A program made the translations under genes and the position numbers. From Ruminococcus sp. (GTDB taxonomy: Bacteria > Bacillota > Clostridia > Oscillospirales > Acutalibacteraceae): 64,000 bases of DNA. The DNA lies in NCBI GenBank assembly GCA_004558485.1, contig SFCS01000003.1, positions 62,001 through 126,000 on the forward strand. Direction: 5' to 3'. The notes under the pieces are model-generated. The model saw only the letters and a program-made list of their open reading frames with translations, was not told the origin of the DNA and did not search any database. The first letter of the stretch is position 1, and every line of letters starts with the position of its first letter. Below are positions 8,754-17,441 of this stretch, piece by piece.

Positions 8754-9683
8754 TTATGGTAGCACATTTTCGGCGGCTTTGCAAGTTTTTGCGATCTTTT
8801 TTGCCGAGAAAAACAGCGTTACCGCCAAAAACAGCAGGAAAAACAGAAAACAGCACAGCGCTGTCGTGAACAGTGCAGAGCGCATGTGGTGCAGCACGCA
8901 CAGAACATATCGCCGCAACAGTCCGTCGGACAGGCTCAGGCGCTCAAACAGCGTATACCGCTGCAAAAACAGCGCGGGCAGAAACACGGCGCTGCCGGTC
9001 AAAAAGCCGACGCCCGCAACATAGCGCAGGGAGGACAGGCATGCGTGCCGGCGGGTGAAAAACAGCGCTGTACCGAGCGCCAGTGTGAGCAAAAGGGCGG
9101 GCAGGCGCAGCGCAGAAATCTGCGCACAGAGGGCATAAAACCGCTCTTTCGCGATACCGGTGCTGTCCTGTACCGCGGTCGAGACCTTGTCAAAAAGCGT
9201 TTGCGGGAAAAAGGCAAGCCGACTGTCAATGACGCCGACAATCTCGGCATAGGCAGCGTCTCGATCCTTTTGCAGCTGCTCCGGAACCTTCACATACAGC
9301 TCCGGCGTGATCACGCTTTCCACCATTTCCCGCAGTGTGGGGGAGTCAAACTGCACGGCATAGAGGTTGTCCGCACCGCAGAGGAGCCGTTCGGTCAGAG
9401 TGTCGGTGTATGCCATCAACTCTTTTTCGACCGTCTCCGACGAAATGGTCTCGAGAATTTTTTCGGTCTCCACATTGATGATGCCCTGCAGATCCTCCAC
9501 ATTGTCGGCGATCTGCTGCATGGCAAGTGCGGGCAGCTCCTGTTTGCGCAGCGCGCGCTTTGTTCCCTTTACGGAAAACATGGCGGACACCGCAAAGGCA
9601 CAAAGCGTCACGAGCAATCCGAGCACAAACAGAGCCGTCAGAACGACGCGCGCCGTCACAAAAAGCACCGATCTTTCTTTCAT
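8754..9683 (-). CDS. unknown membrane protein of the sortase unit
   Basis: I do not recognise this 309-residue protein. It has an N-terminal membrane anchor (about residues 10-34), an extracytoplasmic mostly helical region of about 150 residues, and three or four hydrophobic segments in the C-terminal 130 residues. The start at 9683 overlaps the sortase stop by ATGA; an ORF extension upstream to 9713 would run inside the sortase gene and is not used. Strict coupling to a sortase and its substrate suggests a role in substrate handling or envelope assembly, but this is inference. Confidence 0.75.
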   Translation of the reverse strand: MKERSVLFVTARVVLTALFVLGLLVTLCAFAVSAMFSVKGTKRALRKQELPALAMQQIADNVEDLQGIINVETEKILETISSETVEKELMAYTDTLTERLLCGADNLYAVQFDSPTLREMVESVITPELYVKVPEQLQKDRDAAYAEIVGVIDSRLAFFPQTLFDKVSTAVQDSTGIAKERFYALCAQISALRLPALLLTLALGTALFFTRRHACLSSLRYVAGVGFLTGSAVFLPALFLQRYTLFERLSLSDGLLRRYVLCVLHHMRSALFTTALCCFLFFLLFLAVTLFFSAKKIAKTCKAAENVLP

Positions 9684-10369
9684 CTGAAATCCGCCCCCGA
9701 TACTTTTTTGCAAACGACCGCCAACCGCTGACGGCGGAAACCGAGGCCGCGCGGATAACAGGTGTATAAAAGCAGCTGCTCGCTGTCGGTCTTGTCCAGA
9801 ATGACATGATTGTCGTCCATGTTGAAAAGAAAAATGTCGCTGACCTTATAGGCGTATTCTCCATAGATGGTGTGCATACGCACCGTGTAGCCGAGCTGCA
9901 CATCCTCAAGACAGTAAAACGCCTTGTTGCAGTGGGCACTGAGGACGATCTTGCCGCCTTCGCCGCAAAAATCCGAGCCGTAGTATTTTCCGACACCCTT
10001 TTTCAGAATGGCATTGTCGTCGCCGACATAGACCGGTGCATCATTGATGCTGGCATCCGGCAGCTCATCGATCGACATGGTGGCAAACCGGTCGCCCCAT
10101 CCCAGCTTCGGGAAGTTTTCAAGCGACAGCTGTCCCTCAGGCAGCACGATCTGGGACATGTCCCTGTCACCCGTGTCGGTCAGCTCCGGCGCTTTGAACA
10201 GCGCCATGAAGGGGGAGCTTTCGATCTTATCCCGCACGATCACCGCAAGACAGACAGAAAGGCACAAAATTCCCAAAAAGCCCATAAGATAAGGCAAGCC
10301 AAGCAGAAAGATCTGCTTGGCTGCCGTTTTTACCGTGCTGTCTTTTTTGTTGTTTTTCGGGGCGCTCAT
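9680..10369 (-). CDS. sortase (class D-like)
   Basis: A 229-residue transpeptidase with one N-terminal membrane anchor (about residues 20-45, LGLPYLMGFLGILCLSV) and a sortase barrel outside. The catalytic residues are visible: histidine in VLSAHCNKAF (~144), cysteine in LLLYTCYPRG (~202) and arginine in RRQRLAV (~212). Size and the TC-plus-QRLAV ending fit class D, although the histidine motif is unusual (AHCNKAF instead of the common HRDTF). Its start overlaps the stop of the upstream gene, which encodes a protein with a C-terminal sorting signal, by ATGA. That protein is the obvious substrate. Confidence 0.9.
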   Translation of the reverse strand: MSAPKNNKKDSTVKTAAKQIFLLGLPYLMGFLGILCLSVCLAVIVRDKIESSPFMALFKAPELTDTGDRDMSQIVLPEGQLSLENFPKLGWGDRFATMSIDELPDASINDAPVYVGDDNAILKKGVGKYYGSDFCGEGGKIVLSAHCNKAFYCLEDVQLGYTVRMHTIYGEYAYKVSDIFLFNMDDNHVILDKTDSEQLLLYTCYPRGLGFRRQRLAVVCKKVSGADFR

Positions 10370-10919
10370 GCCTTGACGCTCTTTTTGGTCTTTACGACCA
10401 CAGCGCCCGCCAGCAGCGCGACACCGCACAGAGCCAGCGTGACAAACAGAGCAGTCTGGTCGGCGCCGGTCTTATTGACGACATCGGCGTCGCGGCTGTA
10501 AACCTGCTTATTGGAAGCGTCAAACACCTTTAAAACCACATCGCCCGCGTGCTTGGGATCGGCGGAGGGAGTAAGGGTATAGGTGTAGTTGAGACTGGTG
10601 CAAGCCTCGTCGATCAGCGCGAGAACGCTCTGCACCTCGTCGGAGGTGTACTTATCGGCGTCGGCACCCTTGTCGGTGAGGCCCAAAGCAACAAAGCGCT
10701 CCGCGATGTTGTACAGCTTATCAAGCTGCTCGTCGGTCGGATCGACATTGCGCACCAGGTTCTTCACATCGGAAGAAATATACTTGTAGATGGCGGACTC
10801 GCTGACTTTATCCACAAGGTCCTGCTTGGTGTGCGTGGCAGCACTGACAGAAAATGTGCCGACGACAGCACCCAAAAGGAGGATCAGAGTAAGAGTCAAG
10901 ACGGCAATTTTTTTCATGA
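10366..10919 (-). CDS. secreted protein with C-terminal sorting signal, likely sortase substrate
   Basis: A 184-residue protein with a signal peptide (MKKIAVLTLTLILLLGAVVG, cleavage likely after SVSA), a helical domain of about 80 residues, and a short beta-rich segment. It ends in a classical cell-wall sorting signal: VNKTGA, a hydrophobic stretch (ALFVTLALCGVALLAGAVVV) and a basic tail KTKKSVKA. The pentapeptide is NKTGA-like rather than LPXTG, and is related to the NPKTG and SPKTG variants of Clostridia but lacks the proline. The ATG at 10919 follows AAAGGA by about ten bases. It is the first gene of a three-gene unit with the sortase and a membrane protein. Confidence 0.85.
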
Positions 10920-10948
10920 CTATCGCATCCTTTACAATTATTTTCTTT

Positions 10949-10977
10949 ATCATAGCATACCCATAAAAAAATTGCAA
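10949..10977 (-). promoter_or_regulatory. promoter of the sortase unit
   Basis: On the minus strand TTGCAA and TATGAT are separated by exactly 17 bp. They lie 30-58 bases upstream of the ATG at 10919. This separates the sortase unit from the Gld-like operon that ends at 11011. Confidence 0.65.
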
Positions 10978-11010
10978 TAGTTTTTGAATTTTTTGTGAAG
11001 GTAGCTAAAA

Positions 11011-12669
11011 TCAGGAATGAATAACGGTCTTTCCTTCCAAAAGATTACTATATTGGGTGACGGCATTCTGCACCTCGCTTGCCTTCACCTGGTACTTCTC
11101 GCCGTTGTCCAGCACGGCGGCATAGAGATTGCTAGACATTTCATAGAACCTTATGGTGAGCACGGGCTTTGTCTCACCCGTGCGGGTGATGGCGAGCGTA
11201 AGCTTTAAGGGCTTGCCGTCGGTGCTCTTTGTCAGCGCACTGTACCGCTTCACCTCCATGAAATTGCGCACCATATAGCGGAAATCGGTCGTGTCATAGG
11301 TTTTGCCGCCCGCGGTGACCGTGAGGTTCTTCGCGTTGTCCGTTTCTTCGGGATGGTGCGTGAGGAAGAACTCCGTTTCGCCGCTTTCGGTGGTGAGCTT
11401 GAAGCTGCCCATGTCGGCAATGTCCTCAAGGAACAGCAGCTCATCCGCAAAGTCGTCATATTGCAGCTCGGCGAACGGCAGCGAGGTCGTGGTCACCGCA
11501 TAGACGATCGGTACATCGTCGATCATGGTGTAATAGCGGTTGTTGAGCCGCTTGCCGAGCTTTATCGTGTGCTTTTCGAGATCCTTATAGGTGGTGGTCG
11601 CGGTGCTGCTGCCGGTCGTGCCGGTCGCGTCGGTGACGGTGGTGCGGGAGGCAAGCGTGAACTGCGCCACGGTGGTGGGATCGTCAAGCCCGTATTCGGC
11701 AAGCTGTGCCGCGCTCGGCCGCACGCAGACAACGCTGTCGGCGGTCAGCGAGGTGAAGCTCTCAAGGGAGGAGCTGTAGGACGATTTGGCGCCCTTGGTG
11801 TACGGCGCTGTGATGACATAATCATAGTAGAGAAAGGTGTCACTGTCGGCAGAGGTCACCAGACGGAAGGAAAACTCCTTGTCGCGGCGCGCGGAGCCGG
11901 AAAGCGACATGTTGCGCAGCACCACATCGGTGTTGGTGCTGTCGGTGCCGGTGGACGGCGTTTTGAACACCTCGGTGCCCACATAGTCGAGCGCCGTTTG
12001 CAGCAATGCGGAGGCACTGTCGCCGTTTAGGATATAGACATGGCTCTTGTCCTTTTCGCGGAAATAGTACCCCTTCCCGTCCGGCGTTTTGTCGCCGAGC
12101 TCAAAGGCATAGGCGGTGCCGTCATAGAAGGTGACGGCGGCGGAAAGCTGCGGCGTATCAAAACCGAAATCCGAAAGGCTTTCCTTTTCGCCGAGATCCT
12201 GTGTTGCCTTGTACAGCGTGAGGGAGTCGGCAAGCGCCTTCATGTTGGTGCTGTTTACCGGCAGATCCTCATAGCCCTTTTGCAGCAGGCTGTCGTTCTG
12301 ATTGACAAATTCCAGCGTGGCGTTCGTTTGTTTAAGTGTGGCGGACGAGACCGCGACGGCGACCGAGGTGGTCGTTTTGTCCAGAACGGTGATGGTCGTG
12401 TCGGTGTCGGTCGAGGGCGTTTCATCGTTCCTGGCGGGGAACACAACGAGGAGGAGCACCAAAACGACCGCCAGCACGGCGGCAACGCCGCCGAGGGAGA
12501 AAATGAGGAGCTTTTTCTTCTTTTTGCGGTCGCCGGTCAGATCTGCCGCGGTGCGCACCGTGGGATTTTCCAGCGCCGCAAAGGGATCGGGCGCGCCCGC
12601 AGAGGGCTCTGCGGGGGCGTTATCCGGCGCATTTTCGGGAAGGTTATCCTGCGGATATTCCGTACTCAT
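11011..12669 (-). CDS. DUF4340 domain protein, membrane-anchored
   Basis: A 552-residue protein with a proline/alanine-rich cytoplasmic N-terminus of about 45 residues, a single membrane helix (about 53-77, LLIFSLGGVAAVLAVVLVLLLVV), and a large extracytoplasmic region with the features of DUF4340: repeated beta-rich units such as YAFELGDKTPDGKGYYF and HTIKLGKRLNNRYY. DUF4340 proteins accompany Gld-type ABC-2 systems; their role is unknown. The start overlaps the stop of the GldG-like gene by ATGA, and it is the last gene of that operon. Confidence 0.85.
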   Translation of the reverse strand: MSTEYPQDNLPENAPDNAPAEPSAGAPDPFAALENPTVRTAADLTGDRKKKKKLLIFSLGGVAAVLAVVLVLLLVVFPARNDETPSTDTDTTITVLDKTTTSVAVAVSSATLKQTNATLEFVNQNDSLLQKGYEDLPVNSTNMKALADSLTLYKATQDLGEKESLSDFGFDTPQLSAAVTFYDGTAYAFELGDKTPDGKGYYFREKDKSHVYILNGDSASALLQTALDYVGTEVFKTPSTGTDSTNTDVVLRNMSLSGSARRDKEFSFRLVTSADSDTFLYYDYVITAPYTKGAKSSYSSSLESFTSLTADSVVCVRPSAAQLAEYGLDDPTTVAQFTLASRTTVTDATGTTGSSTATTTYKDLEKHTIKLGKRLNNRYYTMIDDVPIVYAVTTTSLPFAELQYDDFADELLFLEDIADMGSFKLTTESGETEFFLTHHPEETDNAKNLTVTAGGKTYDTTDFRYMVRNFMEVKRYSALTKSTDGKPLKLTLAITRTGETKPVLTIRFYEMSSNLYAAVLDNGEKYQVKASEVQNAVTQYSNLLEGKTVIHS

Positions 12670-14363
12670 AAGTGCCTCCTTTTCAGGAACACGACGATGC
12701 CCGTGACGATGAGGCCGATCGGGAGCACCACGGTCAGCAGAATGAGGCCGACCAGCGTGCGCGCAGTGGCGGAGAAGGTGACGGTCGTCGTTTCAATGGG
12801 CTTGGAAGAAATGTTGATGGCGTTCACGACGCCGGTGAGGGCCGACATGGAGTCGAGCAGCAGATTTTCATTTTCCGCCGTTTTCACCGAAATGAAGTTC
12901 GGCGTCGGGATATACGCACTGCCGCACACGGCAACGCGGGTGACGGTTTCGACCTCGAGGGTGTTCTGATAGCCCTCCTTCACGGCGACCGCCATGCCGA
13001 CGATCGTGCCGTCATACGCCGTCTGCGTCGGGTTCTGCGACTGTGCCGCCTCGTCGGCGGAAACCAGGCGCGCCGTGTCGGCAAAGGTCACGAGGTTCAC
13101 GCTGTACTGCGTGGAGGTGTCGGTCTTTGCCTCCCAGTGCGGGATGATCTGACGGGTATACCATGCCATCGCCTTGGCGCTGCCTGCGCTGTTCTTGGTA
13201 AAATCGGTCGAGGCAATGTCCGCATAGGTGGCAAAGCTGCTCGTGTAGGCATACAGGCGGTTGGCGTCGGTCTCGACAACGAGGTTGTCGGTGACCTCCA
13301 GGCCGTATTCCACCTCTAAGAACTCATAGAGGTTGGGGAGAGAGGCGGTGGGGTGGGTAAACACCAAGAGGTTTCTGCCCTCCTTGCCGTCGTTGGAAAG
13401 CCAGCTGCGCAGGCGCTCGATCTCGTTTTTTGAATAGTCGACGGTCGGCGCGGGGATGACGGCGCAGACGGTGCTTTCGTTAATTTCGGTGGACTTGGTG
13501 AGGTCGATCTCCTCAAGGTCATAGCCGTTGAGGTTATAGACCTGCTGCAGCCCCTGCATGACGGCGCTGTCCTCACTGTGACCGGTGAACAGCGTCAGCA
13601 CGCGGTCAGCGGTATCCTGCACCGATTTGATCTTCGTGGCGAGCGTTTGCTCGACGGTGGAGGTGAAGGAATACTGACCGGTGGTATAGTAGGACGAGGA
13701 GTCCGCCGTGAACAGGTCGGTGGAGACGCTTGCGGTCTTGCAGCGGTCGCCGCTGATGAACAGAATGTCGCCGCTTTCAATGGTGTCGGTCGTGTATGCC
13801 TTATAGTTATTGACCGCGGTCGGGTTGCTGTTCATATCGATGAAGGTGACATTCACCTTGCCGTCGGAATAGGTCTTATACTGCTTGACGGCATTATAAA
13901 ACTCCGACAGCGCCTGTGCCGGCTGCTCGAAGCCATAGGTGAATTTCTGCGCGGCGGCGGAATTGGTGTTGGAGAACGCCTCCTCCGGCGCAAAAACGAT
14001 GATGTCGATCGGTTTGGTGACGGATTTTGCCAGTTCAATGCTGGTGTCGCTCAGCGTATAGTCGCCGGTGAGATCCAGCGTGAGAGGAAAACGGTCGCCG
14101 ACGATCTGAAACACCACATTGAGCAGGATGACAAGCGCGACCACGACGACGGTCAGCACCCGTGCGGTGCGGCCGTGACGCAGGCGGCGCTGCATATCGG
14201 CGCTTTTGCGCGCCTTTTTGCCGGAAAACAGCTTTTTGAGGAAGGACGCCTTTGCGGCAGCTTCCGTTTCGGTCTTTGCGACGGCAGTCTCTTCCGTCTG
14301 CGGCGCAGTTTCTTCGGCAGGCGCAAAAGAAACTTCCGGCTGCTTCTTTTCTTCGTTATTCAT
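12666..14363 (-). CDS. GldG family ABC-associated protein
   Basis: A 565-residue protein. After a cytoplasmic tail it has a membrane helix near residues 73-93 (VLTVVVVALVILLNVVFQIV), then the extracytoplasmic GldG/ABC_transp_aux region (YTLSDTSIELAKSVTKPIDI, GHSEDSAVMQGL), and a C-terminal membrane helix (LVGLILLTVVLPIGLIVTGI). GldG was named for Bacteroidetes gliding, but homologues occur in many non-gliding bacteria. The ATG at 14363 follows AAAGGGGG; an in-frame start at 14387 would overlap the permease gene. It is 14 bp downstream of the permease gene and overlaps the DUF4340 gene by four bases. Confidence 0.87.
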   Translation of the reverse strand: MNNEEKKQPEVSFAPAEETAPQTEETAVAKTETEAAAKASFLKKLFSGKKARKSADMQRRLRHGRTARVLTVVVVALVILLNVVFQIVGDRFPLTLDLTGDYTLSDTSIELAKSVTKPIDIIVFAPEEAFSNTNSAAAQKFTYGFEQPAQALSEFYNAVKQYKTYSDGKVNVTFIDMNSNPTAVNNYKAYTTDTIESGDILFISGDRCKTASVSTDLFTADSSSYYTTGQYSFTSTVEQTLATKIKSVQDTADRVLTLFTGHSEDSAVMQGLQQVYNLNGYDLEEIDLTKSTEINESTVCAVIPAPTVDYSKNEIERLRSWLSNDGKEGRNLLVFTHPTASLPNLYEFLEVEYGLEVTDNLVVETDANRLYAYTSSFATYADIASTDFTKNSAGSAKAMAWYTRQIIPHWEAKTDTSTQYSVNLVTFADTARLVSADEAAQSQNPTQTAYDGTIVGMAVAVKEGYQNTLEVETVTRVAVCGSAYIPTPNFISVKTAENENLLLDSMSALTGVVNAINISSKPIETTTVTFSATARTLVGLILLTVVLPIGLIVTGIVVFLKRRHL

Positions 14364-14377
14364 GCAAAAGCCCCCTT

Positions 14378-15088
14378 TCAGTTCCATCTCTTACGGTCGA
14401 GCACGCGCACGGCGAGGAACAGGAACATCGCCGTCATGCTCAAGAAGAAGATCACATCGTTATAGCGGACAAGTCCGGTGGTGAAACCGGCATAGCGCTG
14501 CGAGACCGACAAAAAGTTCACGACCGGCAAAAGCCAGGTGACGCTCCGGAACAGGGAGCTTAAGCTGTCGATAAGCAGCAGCGCAAGCGAGATGCCGAAG
14601 GTGCCGATGACGGCGATAAACTGGCTTTCCGTGAGGCAGGACACCAAAAGGCCGATGGCGATGATCATGCCGCCGAGCAGCAGAAGGCCGAGGAAATTGC
14701 CACTCACCACGAGCCAGTCGGGCGATGCCTTGAAGGCGATGATGACGGCATAGAGCAGCGTGATGCCGATGCCGATGCCATACAAAAGCAGCGCGGCAAA
14801 AAACTTGCCCATCACGATGGAGGTCAGCGAGGTCGGCGCGGTGAACAGCGCCTGATCGGTCTTTTGCCGTCTTTCATCGCTGAAAAGCCGCATGGTCAGA
14901 ATGGGCAGCACGAGCAGCAGCAGGATGCTGTAGAGACTCTGGAACACATATTGCAGCGAGGTATAGCCGTAGGTCATGTTGTAGGCAAAGAACGAAAAGC
15001 TGCCGAAGAAGTAGATGAATGCCAAAACGATGAACCCGATCGGCGAAGTGAAATAGGAACGGAATTCTTTACGAAATACGGCGCGCAT
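14378..15088 (-). CDS. ABC-2 type permease (GldF-like)
   Basis: A 236-residue membrane protein with six predicted helices and no soluble domain, of the ABC-2 permease family. It starts MRAVFRKEFRSYFTSPIGFI, a characteristic beginning for GldF/NosY-type permeases, and has the expected cytoplasmic turn LTMRLFSDERRQKTDQALFTA. Its start codon shares one base with the stop of the ATPase gene, so the two are translationally coupled. It forms the membrane pore or mechanical part of the Gld-like transporter. Confidence 0.9.
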   Translation of the reverse strand: MRAVFRKEFRSYFTSPIGFIVLAFIYFFGSFSFFAYNMTYGYTSLQYVFQSLYSILLLLVLPILTMRLFSDERRQKTDQALFTAPTSLTSIVMGKFFAALLLYGIGIGITLLYAVIIAFKASPDWLVVSGNFLGLLLLGGMIIAIGLLVSCLTESQFIAVIGTFGISLALLLIDSLSSLFRSVTWLLPVVNFLSVSQRYAGFTTGLVRYNDVIFFLSMTAMFLFLAVRVLDRKRWN

Positions 15089-16047
15089 TACCGATCACCT
15101 CTCTTTTTTGCGGAAAAATTTTCCGTTGTGAGCGTCATGAAGATGTCTTCCAGCGAACGCTCCATGGACCGCGATGACAAGAGCGGGAATTTGTTCTCCG
15201 CGAGCTTGTTAAAGAGGGCGTAGCGGATGTCCGCACCCTCCTTCAGCTCGATGGCAAAATCCGTCGTGCCGCTTTCATGAGAGGTGAGGGGATGCACCGA
15301 TTTGACGCCCTCGATGCCGTGGATGAGCTTTTCGACCTCAAAGGCGGGGCCTGCCACCCGCAGCATCAGGCGGCGGTCGGAGGAATAGTTGCGGATGAGG
15401 TTATCTGCCGTGTCGTCCGCGACGATCCTGCCGTTGCTGATGATGACAAGGCGGTCACACACCGCCTCGACCTCCGGCAGAATGTGCGACGAGAGGATGA
15501 CCGTGTGCTTTTTGCCGAGCGCCTTGATGAGCGCGCGGATCTCCACGATCTGCGACGGATCGAGGCCGACGGTCGGCTCGTCCAGGATCAGCACCGGCGG
15601 GTTGCCGATGAGCGCCTGCGCCATGCCGACGCGCTGACGGTAGCCCTTGGAAAGGTTCTTGATCAGTCTGCCGTATACATGATCGATCTTCATGATCTTG
15701 CAGATCTCCGCAATATGCTGTGCACGCGGCAGCGTGCATTTTTTCAGCTCATACATGAAGTCCAGGTATTCCCGCACGGTCATGTCCATATACAGCGGCG
15801 GCTGCTCCGGCAGATAGCCGATGTTCGCCTTTGCGGCGTTCGGCTCCTCCAAAATGTCATAGCCGCCGATTTTCACCGCACCGTCGGTGGAGGAAAGATA
15901 GCCCGTCAGCATGTTCATTGTCGTGGACTTACCCGCGCCGTTCGGCCCGAGAAAGCCGAGGATCTCACCCTCGTTGACATGAAAGCTGATGTGATCCACG
16001 GCGCAGTGTGTGCCGTAGTTCTTGGTCAGATTTTGCACATCGATCAT
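15088..16047 (-). CDS. ABC transporter ATPase (GldA-like)
   Basis: A 319-residue ATPase: Walker A GPNGAGKST (~35-43), Q-loop GYLPEQPPLY, signature LSKGYRQRVGMAQAL, Walker B LILDEPTVGLDP, H-loop LSSHILPEVE. About 80 C-terminal residues after the ATPase are typical of the GldA/CcmA group. It is the first gene of the operon ATPase, permease, GldG-like, DUF4340. The whole set probably forms one envelope complex with two large extracytoplasmic proteins. The transported or remodelled substrate is unknown. Confidence 0.93.
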   Translation of the reverse strand: MIDVQNLTKNYGTHCAVDHISFHVNEGEILGFLGPNGAGKSTTMNMLTGYLSSTDGAVKIGGYDILEEPNAAKANIGYLPEQPPLYMDMTVREYLDFMYELKKCTLPRAQHIAEICKIMKIDHVYGRLIKNLSKGYRQRVGMAQALIGNPPVLILDEPTVGLDPSQIVEIRALIKALGKKHTVILSSHILPEVEAVCDRLVIISNGRIVADDTADNLIRNYSSDRRLMLRVAGPAFEVEKLIHGIEGVKSVHPLTSHESGTTDFAIELKEGADIRYALFNKLAENKFPLLSSRSMERSLEDIFMTLTTENFSAKKRGDR

Positions 16048-16071
16048 GTATTGTGACGCCTCCTACAAATA

Positions 16072-16103
16072 ATTGTACCATTTTATTCTACCGGTTCTAC
16101 CGG
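16072..16103 (-). promoter_or_regulatory. candidate promoter and tandem operator of the Gld-like operon
   Basis: The 9-bp unit TTCTACCGG occurs twice head to tail at 16086-16094 and 16095-16103 (plus strand). On the minus strand a TACAAT box (16072-16077) lies 17 bp from GTAGAA, which falls inside the repeats. A regulator bound to the repeats would therefore touch the -35 region. No regulator gene is adjacent. Confidence 0.4.
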
Positions 16104-16152
16104 TTGTATTTGTAAACAGTATATAACGCTTATGTGTGCATCGGGTGTTTTT

Positions 16153-17427
16153 TCAGAAAAGCGGGTTGACGGTCAACCCCGTGATGAGCTTCGGATAGAA
16201 ATAGGTGGACTTTTGCGGCATCTTTTCGCCTGCCGCCGCCACATCGCGGATCTCCTCGACGCGGGTGGGGTTCAGAAGGAAACAGGCGTCAGCGCTGCCG
16301 CTGCGCACCGCGGACACCGCCTCGGCGGCAGCGCGGGTGTAGGTGAGGTTCGTGCCGTTTGCCATGTTCTTTTTGTCAATGCCCAAAAGCCGCTCTAGAA
16401 TGAGCGTGTGCAGCACGGTGACATCGAGACGGCGGGACGCGGGCGAAAGCGTCGGCAGCAGCGCGTCCATCACTGCTGCATCCTTCAGCGTTAAAAGACA
16501 GCTTTCTCTGCCGTCGAAGAAGCCGAAGGCGGTCTTGTGCGCGGCATAGGCGGCGCGCAGTCCGTCGGCGAGCGCCTCGGCGGGCATCGCCTCGATACGG
16601 AAGGTGTCGGAGAGGGTGCAAAGCAGCTTTTCGCCGGAGAAATCGGCAAGGTCATGCAGCACGCGGTGCGTGGGGAACACGCAAAGCCCCGGATGACTCA
16701 TTTCCACCAGCATCATCATGCAGTAGTCGGCATCGGGAGTCGCCCTTCCCGCCTCCCTCAGCTCCCGCTGATAGTTGAGCGCGGTCTCATAGCGATGATG
16801 GCCGTCGGCGATATACAGCTTTTTGTCCGCAAACGCCGCTGTGATCGCCGCCGTATCCTTTTCGTCCGTGATCGCCCACAGGCGGTGACGCAGGCCGTTT
16901 TCATCGGTCATGTCATTTAAGAGCGTCCCCTTTGCGGCAAGCGCCGCGACATCGTGCAGCGGCGATGCCGTGTCGTCCTCGCGGTAGAGCGAATAGATAT
17001 TGCTGAAATTGCAGGCGGTCGCGTGCATGAGCTGCAGACGATCCGCTTTTGCCTTCGAGAGCGTTTCCTCATGCGGCAGCACGACACCCTCGGAAAACGG
17101 TGTGAGCCGCACCCTGCCGACAAGCCCCGCGATGAACTTTTTCTCACCGTCGACGGCAAAGTCGATGGCATAGAGATAAAACGCTTTTGCGGCGTCCTTC
17201 TCGAGAATGTCGGTGTCGATCCAGTCCTTGAGCGTTTCGCCCGCAACGGCATAGGGGTCTGCGCCGTCGCGCGGCAGCTCAAGGCGGATGATGTTGTGCG
17301 GATTTTCCGCGAGATACGCCTTGCGCTGCTCCTCGGAAATGATGTCATAGGGCGGGCAGGTGAGCGCTCCTATGTCGCCTGCTTTTTTGGTGAAACGCAG
17401 CGCAGAAAACGGAACTACATATGCCAT
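16153..17427 (-). CDS. DUF1015 family protein
   Basis: A 424-residue cytoplasmic protein of the DUF1015 family. The N-terminus carries CPPYDIISEEQR, and the middle has the conserved YIADGHHRYETALNY block and the MMMLVEMSHPGLCVFPTHR segment. The length is normal for the family. In Clostridia this gene often lies near serine biosynthesis genes, but here it ends an operon downstream of a PASTA pseudokinase and replication proteins. Its activity is not established. The start at 17427 lies 14 bp after the pseudokinase stop. Confidence 0.9.
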   Translation of the reverse strand: MAYVVPFSALRFTKKAGDIGALTCPPYDIISEEQRKAYLAENPHNIIRLELPRDGADPYAVAGETLKDWIDTDILEKDAAKAFYLYAIDFAVDGEKKFIAGLVGRVRLTPFSEGVVLPHEETLSKAKADRLQLMHATACNFSNIYSLYREDDTASPLHDVAALAAKGTLLNDMTDENGLRHRLWAITDEKDTAAITAAFADKKLYIADGHHRYETALNYQRELREAGRATPDADYCMMMLVEMSHPGLCVFPTHRVLHDLADFSGEKLLCTLSDTFRIEAMPAEALADGLRAAYAAHKTAFGFFDGRESCLLTLKDAAVMDALLPTLSPASRRLDVTVLHTLILERLLGIDKKNMANGTNLTYTRAAAEAVSAVRSGSADACFLLNPTRVEEIRDVAAAGEKMPQKSTYFYPKLITGLTVNPLF

Positions 17428-17441
17428 ACGGTTTTCCTTTC

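Noticed and set aside
9684..9713. Upstream extension of the unknown sortase-unit membrane protein
   Set aside because: The extension lies inside the sortase gene; ATG 9683 overlaps the sortase stop as ATGA, the pattern used throughout this window.
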